64,000 nucleotides of DNA from JBJYKD01 sp049310025 (lineage in GTDB: Bacteria; Bacillota; Thermosediminibacteria; Thermosediminibacterales; Tepidanaerobacteraceae): positions 1-64,000 of the forward strand of contig NZ_JBJYKD010000015.1 of the NCBI RefSeq assembly GCF_049310025.1. The letters are read 5' to 3'. The position numbers and the translations under genes are program-made. Numbering within the stretch: the stretch's first letter is position 1; the number at the start of each line of letters is the position of its first letter. The notes under the pieces were generated by a model. It made no database searches and had not been told where the DNA came from. It saw only the letters and a list, made by a program, of their open reading frames with translations. Shown here in pieces: positions 24,996-32,553 of this stretch.

Positions 24996-26285
24996 TTACT
25001 TTTCTGTGTTAAACTCTTGTTCCTTTTCTATTTCGCTCTTTTCAAATGCTTTGAAGAAAGGATAATAAATTACAACACCAATAAGGAAATTTATTACAAC
25101 TAACAAGACAGCTCTCCAATCTCCGCCTGTTCCAAGATAAGCGTAGATTGGTGGGGGTGTTGCCCAGGGAAGTTCAACAAATACCCTTGAGGCTAAATGT
25201 AAAGCGATTGCCCCGTATGTTACGAAAGCTGCCACAGTTGCAGATAGGATAAACGGAATGATAAAATACGGATTCATTACAACCGGGAGACCGAATACCA
25301 ATGGTTCAATTATGGTAAAGATAGCTGCTGGCGTACATGCCACAGCCAAGGCTTTAATATGCTTAAGTTTTGATTTATACATCCAGAATAGTAAGCCCCA
25401 TGCCGAAGATGTCCATAATACCATCCTTTCTAGAGCGGTAGTCCAAATATGGGGTAAATTAGTAACTGGGGCTCCACTAGATAATGCTTTAGCATTTTCA
25501 GCTACCCAAGCAGCTAGCAGAGGCTGAGTTATTGGAGCAAGCATATTATCTCCATGTAAGCCAGTGCTCCATAACAACATTCCTATAAATACTCTTGCAG
25601 TAAAGGCTACTATGCTATCAGCAGCTGAAAATATAGGCTTCATTAATGTTGATAAAAATGCAACCAGGTCAAATCCGATTATTGTCCTTATTCCCCAAGT
25701 AACTCCAGCAACTATTACGAAGGGTATCAGTGCAGAGAAAGCGTTTCCTACTCCTTGCGGAACCCCTGGAGGCATTTTTATTATTAAATTCTTTTCTATA
25801 CACATGCGGTAAACCCAAACTGAAAATATAGAAACTACAATTGCTGCAAAAAGCCCAACAGCACTAAATGGTCCTATTGATATTGTACCATCTTTTACAA
25901 TATTTGTTGTAATTAATAGAAAAGACATTACCCCTAATAAAGCAGCACTTAAAAAGTCAAGCTTATAATGTTTTGCATAGGACATAGCTATGCCTATAGA
26001 AACATATAGCGATAAAATATTCATAGTTAAATTAAACAAAACCAGAAATTTATCCGAATAAGGAGACATTGATGGTATTAAAGGTTCACCTTTACCGATC
26101 CAAGGTTGGCCTAATGCAGCTAATAGTAAAAATATACTTCCTAAAATTATAACAGGGGTTGCGCCGACCAAACCATCTCTAACAGCATTCAAAATAACAT
26201 TATCTGCTACTTTGGACATGGGACCTGCCAGTTTATCCATGACAAAGGAGACTATCTTATCATTTAAACTATTATTTTTTTCCAC
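24996..26285 (-). CDS. PTS lactose/cellobiose-family EIIC permease
   Basis: A 429-residue membrane protein with about 10 hydrophobic segments, which carries the sugar across the membrane while IIB phosphorylates it. Family features include LVGATPVIILGSIFLLLAAL, LLWSTGLHGDNMLAPIT and ATIFTIIEPLVFGLPVVMNP (the I-x-E-P-x-x-F-G-x-P motif), followed by ELPWATPPPIYAYLGTGGDW. Ribosome site GGAGGTATAC. Third gene after IIB and IIA, 12 bp downstream of IIA. Sugar specificity is not evident. Confidence 0.92.
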   Translation of the reverse strand: MEKNNSLNDKIVSFVMDKLAGPMSKVADNVILNAVRDGLVGATPVIILGSIFLLLAALGQPWIGKGEPLIPSMSPYSDKFLVLFNLTMNILSLYVSIGIAMSYAKHYKLDFLSAALLGVMSFLLITTNIVKDGTISIGPFSAVGLFAAIVVSIFSVWVYRMCIEKNLIIKMPPGVPQGVGNAFSALIPFVIVAGVTWGIRTIIGFDLVAFLSTLMKPIFSAADSIVAFTARVFIGMLLWSTGLHGDNMLAPITQPLLAAWVAENAKALSSGAPVTNLPHIWTTALERMVLWTSSAWGLLFWMYKSKLKHIKALAVACTPAAIFTIIEPLVFGLPVVMNPYFIIPFILSATVAAFVTYGAIALHLASRVFVELPWATPPPIYAYLGTGGDWRAVLLVVINFLIGVVIYYPFFKAFEKSEIEKEQEFNTEK

Positions 26286-26297
26286 GGAGTATACCTC

Positions 26298-26639
26298 CTA
26301 TAATTTTTTACTAACAAAATTTTTTAATTTGTGTATTTGCAAAATACAATCGATTAATTCTTTTATCAGATTAATTTCTGATATAGCAGTCATCAGATGA
26401 TCTTGGGCATGTACAAGTATAATTGGCAAATCAATAGTATTTCCATTTGCTTCTTCTGCCAGTAATTCTGTTTGTACATTATGAGCTTTATTTAATTCAT
26501 CTTTTGCATTATTCATATACTTTTCGATGTTTTCGAAATTATTCTGCTTTGCTTCATTCAAAGCTTTATATGCTTCGGATTTAGCATTCCCAGCATACAG
26601 TATTATTTTAAAAGCAATCTTTTCTATGTCTATGGCCAT
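26298..26639 (-). CDS. PTS lactose/cellobiose-family EIIA
   Basis: A 113-residue phosphocarrier that takes phosphate from HPr. It is a helical trimer-forming protein; the phosphorylated His is H77 in LVHAQDHLMTAISE. IYAGNAKSEAYKAL near the start is typical. It starts directly at the IIB stop, with GGAGGTAA before the ATG. Confidence 0.92.
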   Translation of the reverse strand: MAIDIEKIAFKIILYAGNAKSEAYKALNEAKQNNFENIEKYMNNAKDELNKAHNVQTELLAEEANGNTIDLPIILVHAQDHLMTAISEINLIKELIDCILQIHKLKNFVSKKL

Positions 26640-26954
26640 TTAATTACCTCCATTATTGTTTTTAATATAAAGTGATTTAGCAGACTCAAGAACTTTTTTC
26701 CCATCTATTCTTCCATAAGCAATAGGGTCGATTATATCTACCGGTTTATTGTAATTTACGGCAATTTTCTTGATTTCGTTTAATTTGTAACGTAATTGTG
26801 GACCAACTAAAACAACATCATAATCTGTTATAGCATCCTCTAGTTCCGAATATGCCACAGCATTTATTTTTGTGTCCGGATCAGCAAATTTTCTCATACT
26901 AGATACTAATAAGCTTGTTGACATACCAGCAGCACATACAAGCAATATGTTCAA
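26640..26954 (-). CDS. PTS lactose/cellobiose-family EIIB
   Basis: A 104-residue phosphotransfer protein with the catalytic Cys7 in NILLVCAAGMSTSLLV. TTG 26954 is chosen: GGGAGGGG lies 7 bp upstream, and the longer in-frame start at 27005 would lie on the sigma-54 promoter itself (27002-27016), upstream of the transcript. First gene of the IIB-IIA-IIC operon. Confidence 0.9.
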   Translation of the reverse strand: MNILLVCAAGMSTSLLVSSMRKFADPDTKINAVAYSELEDAITDYDVVLVGPQLRYKLNEIKKIAVNYNKPVDIIDPIAYGRIDGKKVLESAKSLYIKNNNGGN

Positions 26955-27001
26955 TCTTACCCCTCCCTTCTTAAATTTATTTTTCATGCTTATAATTTTT
27001 A

Positions 27002-27016
27002 GCAATTACCGTGCCA
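27002..27016 (-). promoter_or_regulatory. sigma-54 (-24/-12) promoter of PTS operon
   Basis: Minus strand TGGCAC-GGTAA-TTGC, an exact match to TGGCAC-N5-TTGC. Start expected near 26990, about 36 bp before the IIB TTG. The LevR-type activator encoded nearby is the natural partner. Confidence 0.9.
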
Positions 27017-27090
27017 AATTAATAAAGCAGCCACGAACTAAAAAACTACAAGGTTTCTATATTAAAAAAGAACACACAATAAATTTTAAA

Positions 27091-27113
27091 TAACAAGAGT
27101 GTTACTCTGTTAT
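27091..27113 (-). promoter_or_regulatory. proposed upstream activator site 1
   Basis: TAACAAGAGT-GTT-ACTCTGTTA forms an inverted repeat with one extra base in the left arm. Its core GTGTTACTCTGTT (27099-27111) recurs at 21981-21993, 83 and 80 bp from the respective sigma-54 promoters. Confidence 0.65.
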
Positions 27114-27394
27114 GAAGGAACATATTCATAAATTTAGTTGGACTGACTTTTTTACTCCTCTGTAATGTGCCATTGTTTTTATTTCAATAGCTTTTCATTT
27201 CTGGGTAGGTTATTGCTCTAAAATAACTACGGGCATCGGACCAATTGTAGCTGAAAAGTAATCGCCGCTGGTGTAAATTTTCCAGAAGCTACAAAAAGGT
27301 GTTGCTCCACCTCTTAGCAAAATATACCTATCATACTAACATAATGAAATACCTTCGGGCAGACGGCATCCTGGAGAGGAAGCCGCAATCCCAA

Positions 27395-28076
27395 GAGAGG
27401 ATCAAAGCTCGAACCATTCAAAGATATCATTCAACGGCTGATGAATTTTTGTATATTTAATTGCGAACTTATCTACGAAAAGATAAAAGAAGAAGGCTAT
27501 ACCGTCGGCCGCACAATCTTAAGGGGTTATGTAAAGGAATTTAGATCTCCGAAACAGTTACCCGCTGTATGGGGCTACGAAACCGAACCCGGCCAGCAGG
27601 CTAAAGGCCCTGCGACGTCCATGCACTTATCCGATGCATGATCCACGGTTTTAAATATTTCGGCGGAGTAACCGACATAGTCCTCACCCCAAAAAAAACC
27701 GGATACTGGGCATCGACGAAAACAGAATACCCATATGGAACTCCACTTCCGAAGACCTTGCCGCAACCCTGGGCTTTACTATGGTATCTTAGTTTACTTT
27801 ACACGCCTTTCCTGGCTTATTGAAGACCTCAAAAAGCCCATAAAGGAGCCAGCGAGAAAAAGACATGAGAATCAATACGGGGCCAAAGCTCGTTGTAGTC
27901 GATGAAGTAGGCTATCTCCACATTGACGGCCCAGGCTCAAATTGCTTCTTTCAGCTATAGGTGCCCCATATGAAAGGGGGAACATTATCCTCACCGGCAA
28001 CAAAGGCTTTTGGGAATGGGGAGAGCTGATGAGAGATAAGATCTTATGCTTACCGCGGATGACATTATCATAAAAT
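27395..28076 (+). pseudogene. degenerate IS21-family element (istA and istB fragments)
   Basis: From 27395 the frame reads SKLEPFKDIIQRL, then ELIYEKIKEEGYT and LPAVWGYETEPGQQAK, the N-terminal half of an IstA transposase. After a jump, other frames give IDENRIPIWNSTSEDLA. From about 27800 IstB pieces follow: LIEDLKKP, VVVDEVGYLHIDGPG (Walker B region), RGNIILTGNKGFWEWGEL. Many frameshifts and gaps; about 2 kb would be expected, so most is lost. It lies just inside the right copy of the 17-bp repeat. The 27114-27394 stretch before it shows no gene. Confidence 0.75.
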
Positions 28077-28083
28077 AACCACA

Positions 28084-28100
28084 AGGCCGAAAGGATGGGT
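28084..28100 (+). repeat. right copy of 17-bp direct repeat flanking the PTS island
   Basis: AGGCCGAAAGGATGGGT, identical to 19378-19394. It ends 1 bp before the -35 box of the ribU promoter. Confidence 0.75.
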
Positions 28101-28101
28101 A

Positions 28102-28130
28102 TTGAAAATTCAGCGGGCCTGTGCTATAAT
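28102..28130 (+). promoter_or_regulatory. sigma-A promoter of riboswitch-ribU
   Basis: TTGAAA (28102-28107), 17 bp, TATAAT (28125-28130), about 30 bp before the FMN aptamer. Confidence 0.8.
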
Positions 28131-28163
28131 GTAAAAAATAAATTGAATAGAAATTGCAAAAGA

Positions 28164-28289
28164 CCTTCAGGGCAGGGTGAAATTCCCGACCGGCGGTATG
28201 CCCGAGAGGGCGAGCCCGCGAGCTCCTTTTCAGGAGCCGATTTGGTGAAAAGCCAAAGCCGACAGTAAAGTCTGGAAGGAAGAAGGTTT
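28164..28289 (+). promoter_or_regulatory. FMN riboswitch (RFN element)
   Basis: Contains the conserved blocks CTTCAGGGCAGGGTGAAATT, CCCGACCGGCGGT, GCCCGCGAGC, GATTTGGTGAAA, GCCAAAGCCGACAGTAAAG and TCTGGAAGGAAGAAG in the right order. It senses FMN and controls the riboflavin transporter gene downstream through the terminator at 28306. Confidence 0.97.
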
Positions 28290-28305
28290 TAAGTTTATGC
28301 CTGTA

Positions 28306-28334
28306 AATGCCCTGGGTTTTCCGGGGCATTTTGA
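28306..28334 (+). terminator. riboswitch expression-platform terminator
   Basis: AAATGCCCTGG pairs with CCGGGGCATTT (one G-U) over GTTTT and is followed by TGATTT. Located between the FMN aptamer and ribU, it would stop transcription when FMN is bound. Confidence 0.8.
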
Positions 28335-28370
28335 TTTATAATTTTTAACAAATAACAGGAGGTCTTGACT

Positions 28371-28988
28371 ATGTCGGCAGTAAATCAAAAGGCTATCAAA
28401 AAAAGTATGCATCAAACCAGAGTCTTAACAAAAACCGCGGTCCTTGGAGTCCTGGCGTTTTTAATCATGCTTATAGAGGTCCCTCTGCCGCTGTTCGCCG
28501 CCTTCCTCAAGCTGGACTTCAGTGACGTACCGGCGCTTCTGGCGGGTTTTGCCATGGGGCCGGGTGCCGGCATAATGGTGGAAGCCATCAAGAATATCCT
28601 GCATGCAATTTTCAGGAACCAGACGGCATTCATAGGTGAGACGGCAAATTTCGTCACAGGCGTTCTCCTGGTACTTCCCGCGGCGTGGATTTATTCCCTT
28701 AAAAAATGCAAGAAGAACGCCATTATAGGAATGGCTGTGGGCACGATTGTGATGGCCCTGGGCATGGCTGCAGCCAACTACTATGTCCTCGTGCCGCTGT
28801 ATCAAAAAGTTTTAAACATACCCACCGACGCGGTGGTGGCCATGGGAACAAAGGTCAACCCCCGCATAGTTGACCTTAAGACACTGGTGGTATACAGTAT
28901 ATTCCCATTCAACGTTCTGAAAGGCATTGTGCTCACCATAATTACGGCCCTGATTTATAAAAAACTGTCCCCCATACTGCACAGGTAG
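28371..28988 (+). CDS. ribU: riboflavin ECF transporter S component
   Basis: A 205-residue membrane protein with about six hydrophobic segments. ALLAGFAMGPGAGIMVEAIKN is the conserved ECF S-component loop near the ligand, preceded by LKLDFSDVPALL, typical for RibU. It binds riboflavin and works with a shared EcfT/EcfA module; an ecfT-cbiO module starts at 62.5 kb but need not be its partner. ATG 28371 is spaced 9 bp from AGGAGG. The FMN riboswitch upstream supports the specificity. Confidence 0.93.
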   Translation: MSAVNQKAIKKSMHQTRVLTKTAVLGVLAFLIMLIEVPLPLFAAFLKLDFSDVPALLAGFAMGPGAGIMVEAIKNILHAIFRNQTAFIGETANFVTGVLLVLPAAWIYSLKKCKKNAIIGMAVGTIVMALGMAAANYYVLVPLYQKVLNIPTDAVVAMGTKVNPRIVDLKTLVVYSIFPFNVLKGIVLTIITALIYKKLSPILHR

Positions 28989-28995
28989 AGAGTAA

Positions 28996-29024
28996 AAAGG
29001 CTCCATTGCGGAGCTTTTTTTATT
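28996..29024 (+). terminator. terminator of ribU
   Basis: AAGGCTCC ... GGAGCTTTTTTT: 6-bp stem plus T-run just after the ribU stop. Confidence 0.7.
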
Positions 29025-29222
29025 ATTTAATCCCGCTTTTAGCTGTCTTTTGATAGAGCTTGTTTTTTGCCTTTGCATATAATAAAATATCTTTAAAGAT
29101 CGGATTTTCCGCCAAAGGATATAAGTGAACCGGTAGATAATTATTCGGCATTAATGCTGTTTGAAAGGGCGTAAAGTTCGCCGGCCGTTCACACCGGTTA
29201 TTTAAAATGAAAAGGTGTAATT

Positions 29223-29678
29223 ATGGAAAAGGTGTTTGAAACCCGCAGCGAAATAGAGACTGAAAAACTCGGCGAATGCCTCGGCCGTCTCCTGGAAAGG
29301 GGCGATTTTATTGCCCTGAGCGGTGATCTTGGCGCCGGCAAGACGGCGTTTGCAAGAGGCATCGCCAGGGGGATGGGTATAAATGAGGATGTTACCAGCC
29401 CCACGTTTACCATCATAAACGAATACGACGGGGTTTTGCCCCTGGCTCACATGGACGTCTACCGGCTAAAATCCGTCGAAGAACTGGCAAACGTGGGATT
29501 TGACGATTACCTGGAAGGTTTTGTGGTGGTGATGGAGTGGGCCGAGAAGGTAAAGGAGATGCTTCCCCGGGATTTCCTGTGGGTTGAAATTGAGGCTGTC
29601 GATGAAAAACGCCGCAAAATAAACTTTAAGTCAAACAGCAAGCATTACGATAAAATCCTCCGGGAGCTGAATCTATAA
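29223..29678 (+). CDS. tsaE: tRNA t6A synthesis ATPase TsaE
   Basis: A 151-residue ATPase required for N6-threonylcarbamoyl-adenosine on ANN-reading tRNAs. Walker A is LSGDLGAGKTAFARGIARG; SPTFTIINEY, LAHMDVYRL and VVMEWAEK are typical of the family. It overlaps the tsaB start by 1 bp and precedes rimI in the standard tsaE-tsaB-rimI order. AAAAGGTG lies upstream of the ATG. Confidence 0.93.
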   Translation: MEKVFETRSEIETEKLGECLGRLLERGDFIALSGDLGAGKTAFARGIARGMGINEDVTSPTFTIINEYDGVLPLAHMDVYRLKSVEELANVGFDDYLEGFVVVMEWAEKVKEMLPRDFLWVEIEAVDEKRRKINFKSNSKHYDKILRELNL

Positions 29679-30433
29679 TGTATATTCTGGGTATTGACAC
29701 CTCTTCTATGGTGGCCACAGTGGCACTTTTAAGCGAAGAAAAACTCATTGCCGAGTACATTGTAAACAATAAAAAGAACCACTCGGAAAAGCTGATGTTA
29801 GTTCTGGACCGCGTTCTGGAAGACGGGGGGATAGCCCTGGAGGAAGTTGACGCCATTGCGGTGGCCAGAGGCCCCGGTTCTTTTACGGGGATCAGGATAG
29901 GCATGGCCTGCGCCCAGGGTATATGCCACGCCCTCGATAAAGCACTGATAGGCATCAATACTCTGGACGGTCTCGCATATAATTTAATGGGTGAGAGCGG
30001 CCTGCTCTGCCCGGTGGTGGACGCCCAGAGGGGGGAAGTATACACCTCGCTTTATCGTTGGGAGAGCGGAAATTTGAAAAGGTTCAGGGATTATGAAGTG
30101 GTAAAGGCCGTAGATCTGGTCGAAGAACTAATGAAAATGCCGGAAAGGGTGGTGGTTCTGGGCGACGGGGCGCCGCTGGTAAAAGGATTTCTTGATGAAA
30201 TTGCCGCAGACGGCCGAAAAAGCGGAAGCGGAAATAATAATGTTTGCATAGCGCATCCGGCTTTTTCAATGCCCAGGGCTTCGTCGATAGCGGCAGCCGG
30301 GTTAAAGGAATACATTAATGGAAATTTTGACAGTTGCTTTTCCATAAAACCCTTTTATATAAGGAAATCTAACGCAGAAGAAAAATGGGAGGAGCGCCAT
30401 GGAGGAGAGAGCTCAGGAGAACGTGGTAATTGA
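29678..30433 (+). CDS. tsaB: tRNA t6A synthesis protein TsaB
   Basis: A 251-residue ASKHA-fold protein that pairs with TsaD and TsaE in threonylcarbamoyl transfer. It shows ILGIDTSSMVATVAL at the N-terminus, ARGPGSFTGIRIGMACAQG and VVDAQRGEVYTSLY. Start codon overlaps the tsaE stop; its end overlaps rimI by 35 bp, so the three are translated as a unit. Confidence 0.93.
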   Translation: MYILGIDTSSMVATVALLSEEKLIAEYIVNNKKNHSEKLMLVLDRVLEDGGIALEEVDAIAVARGPGSFTGIRIGMACAQGICHALDKALIGINTLDGLAYNLMGESGLLCPVVDAQRGEVYTSLYRWESGNLKRFRDYEVVKAVDLVEELMKMPERVVVLGDGAPLVKGFLDEIAADGRKSGSGNNNVCIAHPAFSMPRASSIAAAGLKEYINGNFDSCFSIKPFYIRKSNAEEKWEERHGGESSGERGN

Positions 30434-30863
30434 ACTCATGAAAATGCATCACCTGGACGATGTGATGAAAATAGAGCAGGAAAGCTTTACCACACCCTGG
30501 TCTCGCTATACTTTTACCTGTGAGCTGAGGGATAACCAGTTTTCACACTATATAGTGGCCAAATGCGGTGATAAAGTTGTCGGCTACGGCGGCATGTGGA
30601 TAGTTCTCAACGAGGCCCATGTCACCAATGTGGCGGTGCTCCCCGAGTACCGGGGGGAAGGCATCGGAGAGCTCATAATGAGGACCCTTATGGCCATTGC
30701 CAAGAAATACGGCGCGGAAAAGATGACACTTGAGGTCAGAAAGAGCAACTATGTAGCGCAGAATCTTTACTCAAAGTTGGGTTTCGAGCCCCGGGGCATA
30801 AGGCGGGGGTATTACGCGGACAACAAAGAAGATGCCATCATAATGTGGAAAGACTCACTTTAG
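30399..30863 (+). CDS. rimI: ribosomal-protein-alanine N-acetyltransferase RimI
   Basis: A 154-residue GNAT acetyltransferase with VTNVAVLPEYRGEGIGELI (acetyl-CoA loop, R/Q-x-x-G-x-G variant) and VRKSNYVAQNLYSKLGF. It would acetylate an N-terminal alanine, in E. coli that of ribosomal protein bS18. ATG 30399 has GGGAGGAG upstream inside tsaB. Its end overlaps the convergent acyltransferase gene by 9 bp. Confidence 0.9.
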   Translation: MEERAQENVVIELMKMHHLDDVMKIEQESFTTPWSRYTFTCELRDNQFSHYIVAKCGDKVVGYGGMWIVLNEAHVTNVAVLPEYRGEGIGELIMRTLMAIAKKYGAEKMTLEVRKSNYVAQNLYSKLGFEPRGIRRGYYADNKEDAIIMWKDSL

Positions 30864-31331
30864 CGGCCTTGCCGGGATTCCTCCCACCATGGCGTTTTCC
30901 GGCACGTCCCTGTTTACCAGCGAACAGGCGGAAACAATGGCGCCGTCACCTATTATTACTCCGGGCAGTACTGTTACGTTGGCTCCTATGGTGACGTTTT
31001 TTCCTATTATTACCCTGCCTTTTCTCCATTCTTTTACCATGTACTCATGGCCCAGGATGGTGGAATTATAACCGATGATTGAGTTGTCGCCGATTTCTAT
31101 CATTTCCGGAAAAAAGATATCGAACATGGCCATGAGCCCCACCGATACCTTTTTGCCCACTTTCATTCCTATTGCCCTGTATAAAACATTTTTCAGTGGA
31201 AGCCAGGGCAGAAACCTGCAGGTGTAAATCACAATAAAATTTATTACGACCTTCAGGGGATTTACCGTCCTGTACCAATGCCAGAGGGAATTGGCCTCTC
31301 CCACCGCCGCATGTCTCTCAACTCTCCTCAT
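30855..31331 (-). CDS. hexapeptide-repeat (LbH) acyltransferase
   Basis: A 158-residue protein with an N-terminal hydrophobic patch (VVINFIVIYTCRFLPWLPLK) and left-handed beta-helix repeats such as IIIGKNVTIGANVTVLPGVIIGDGAIV, so probably an acetyl- or acyl-CoA transferase at the membrane. The acceptor is unknown. ATG 31331 has TTTGGAGG upstream; a longer frame to 31382 runs into the DnaA-box cluster. Last gene after abcF and tsaD on the minus strand. Confidence 0.75.
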   Translation of the reverse strand: MRRVERHAAVGEANSLWHWYRTVNPLKVVINFIVIYTCRFLPWLPLKNVLYRAIGMKVGKKVSVGLMAMFDIFFPEMIEIGDNSIIGYNSTILGHEYMVKEWRKGRVIIGKNVTIGANVTVLPGVIIGDGAIVSACSLVNRDVPENAMVGGIPARPLK

Positions 31332-31374
31332 GCTCAACCTCCAAAAAACGACCTTTTTTTGGGAAAATAAGTAT

Positions 31375-31477
31375 TTATCCACATATCCACAGAGTTATCC
31401 ACAGCAAAAAAACTAAAAAACCGGTTTGTCCATGACTTATCCACAATATCCCCAGGCAAATAATGCACATTTCCACA
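31375..31477 (-). promoter_or_regulatory. cluster of DnaA boxes
   Basis: Exact TTATCCACA occurs at 31375-31383, 31395-31403 and 31437-31445. ATATCCACA lies at 31383-31391, ATTTCCACA at 31469-31477 and a weak TTGTCCATG at 31426-31434. All share one orientation and lie in the 151-bp gap between tsaD and the acyltransferase. DnaA binding is predicted from consensus. Use: local regulation or DnaA titration is more likely than oriC, as no dnaA/dnaN is present. Confidence 0.75.
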
Positions 31478-31482
31478 GCTTG

Positions 31483-32496
31483 TCAAAAAATCCTTAGGGT
31501 GGCGTGGGCGTTTAACGTCATATCCGATCGAAAACCTTCGAAATATCTGAAAGTGCCGGCACATGCGATCATGGCGGCATTGTCGGTGCACAGCTCCGCC
31601 GGGGGGAAGTGGATGTTAAACTCGTTTCCGGCCCTTGCCTTAAATTCTTCCCGGAGCCTGCTGTTGGCCGCAACCCCTCCGGCCAGGGCTATGGATCTGA
31701 CATTTTTCCTGCGGGCCGCCCGCATGGTGTTTTCCACCAGGGCGTCCACTACGGCCTTCTGGAAGCTTGCGGCAATATCCTCGACGACCACAGGCAGGCC
31801 CTTTTGCCTCATGCGGTTGAGATGGTTTAAAACGGCGGATTTGAGGCCGCTGAAACTGAATGAAAGGTCATCTTCCCTTACATGGGCCACCGGAAAAGAA
31901 ACAGCGTTTTCGTTGCCGCGCTTTGCCGCCATGTCAATCAACGGCCCTCCCGGATAGCCCAGCCCCAGCGCCCTGGCGATTTTGTCAAAGGCCTCCCCGG
32001 CCGCGTCGTCGACAGTCTTGCCCATCACTTCATATTGCCCGTAGCCTTTTACGTAGACCAGGTGGGTATGGCCGCCGGAAACCACCAGAGACAGGAACGG
32101 AGGCTCGAAATCACTTTCCAAAAAATTGGCGAATACGTGGCCCTCGATATGGTTGACCCCGATGAGGGGTTTTTTTGTCGCATAGGCAATGCCTTTGGCA
32201 TAGGACACCCCCACCAGCAGAGCTCCAACCAGGCCCGGCCCCGATGTCGCAGCTATAAGGTTGAGATCGCGAAAACTTACCCCGGCGTCGTCCAGGGCTT
32301 TCTGGGTCACGTGACATATGGCCTCCAGGTGTTTTCGGGACGCTATTTCCGGTACCACGCCGCCGAACTTCTCATGCCACTTAATCTGCGAGAATATGCA
32401 GTTGGATAAAATCTTTCTGCCGCCCTTTACAACCGCCGCCGAGGTCTCATCGCAGGAAGTTTCGATACCAAGAGTCAGGAAATCCCTGTCAATCAC
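31483..32496 (-). CDS. tsaD: tRNA N6-adenosine threonylcarbamoyltransferase TsaD
   Basis: A 337-residue enzyme that transfers the threonylcarbamoyl group to A37 of tRNA. It has LGIETSCDETSAAVV, the metal site in GVNHIEGH (H116, H120), LVVSGGHTHLV and SIALAGGVAANSRLR. Full length. Although a partner of tsaE/tsaB, it lies on the opposite strand with abcF upstream and the acyltransferase downstream. AAGGAGAGAATTTC precedes the GTG/ATG region at 32496. Confidence 0.95.
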   Translation of the reverse strand: MIDRDFLTLGIETSCDETSAAVVKGGRKILSNCIFSQIKWHEKFGGVVPEIASRKHLEAICHVTQKALDDAGVSFRDLNLIAATSGPGLVGALLVGVSYAKGIAYATKKPLIGVNHIEGHVFANFLESDFEPPFLSLVVSGGHTHLVYVKGYGQYEVMGKTVDDAAGEAFDKIARALGLGYPGGPLIDMAAKRGNENAVSFPVAHVREDDLSFSFSGLKSAVLNHLNRMRQKGLPVVVEDIAASFQKAVVDALVENTMRAARRKNVRSIALAGGVAANSRLREEFKARAGNEFNIHFPPAELCTDNAAMIACAGTFRYFEGFRSDMTLNAHATLRIF

Positions 32497-32553
32497 CTGA
32501 AATTCTCTCCTTAATTCAATTTATTTGTAAGGGTCAATGTGCATTTGTCTCAC

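Noticed and set aside
26955..27005. Longer N-terminus of PTS EIIB
   Set aside because: It would begin on the sigma-54 promoter, upstream of the transcript start; TTG 26954 has the ribosome site.
27441..27641. 66-codon frame as an independent gene
   Set aside because: It is the middle of a broken IS21 istA; homology continues upstream in frame and downstream in other frames.
31375..31477. DnaA-box cluster as the chromosomal origin
   Set aside because: No dnaA, dnaN, recF, gyrB or rpmH nearby and no clear AT-rich unwinding element; kept only as a DnaA-binding cluster.
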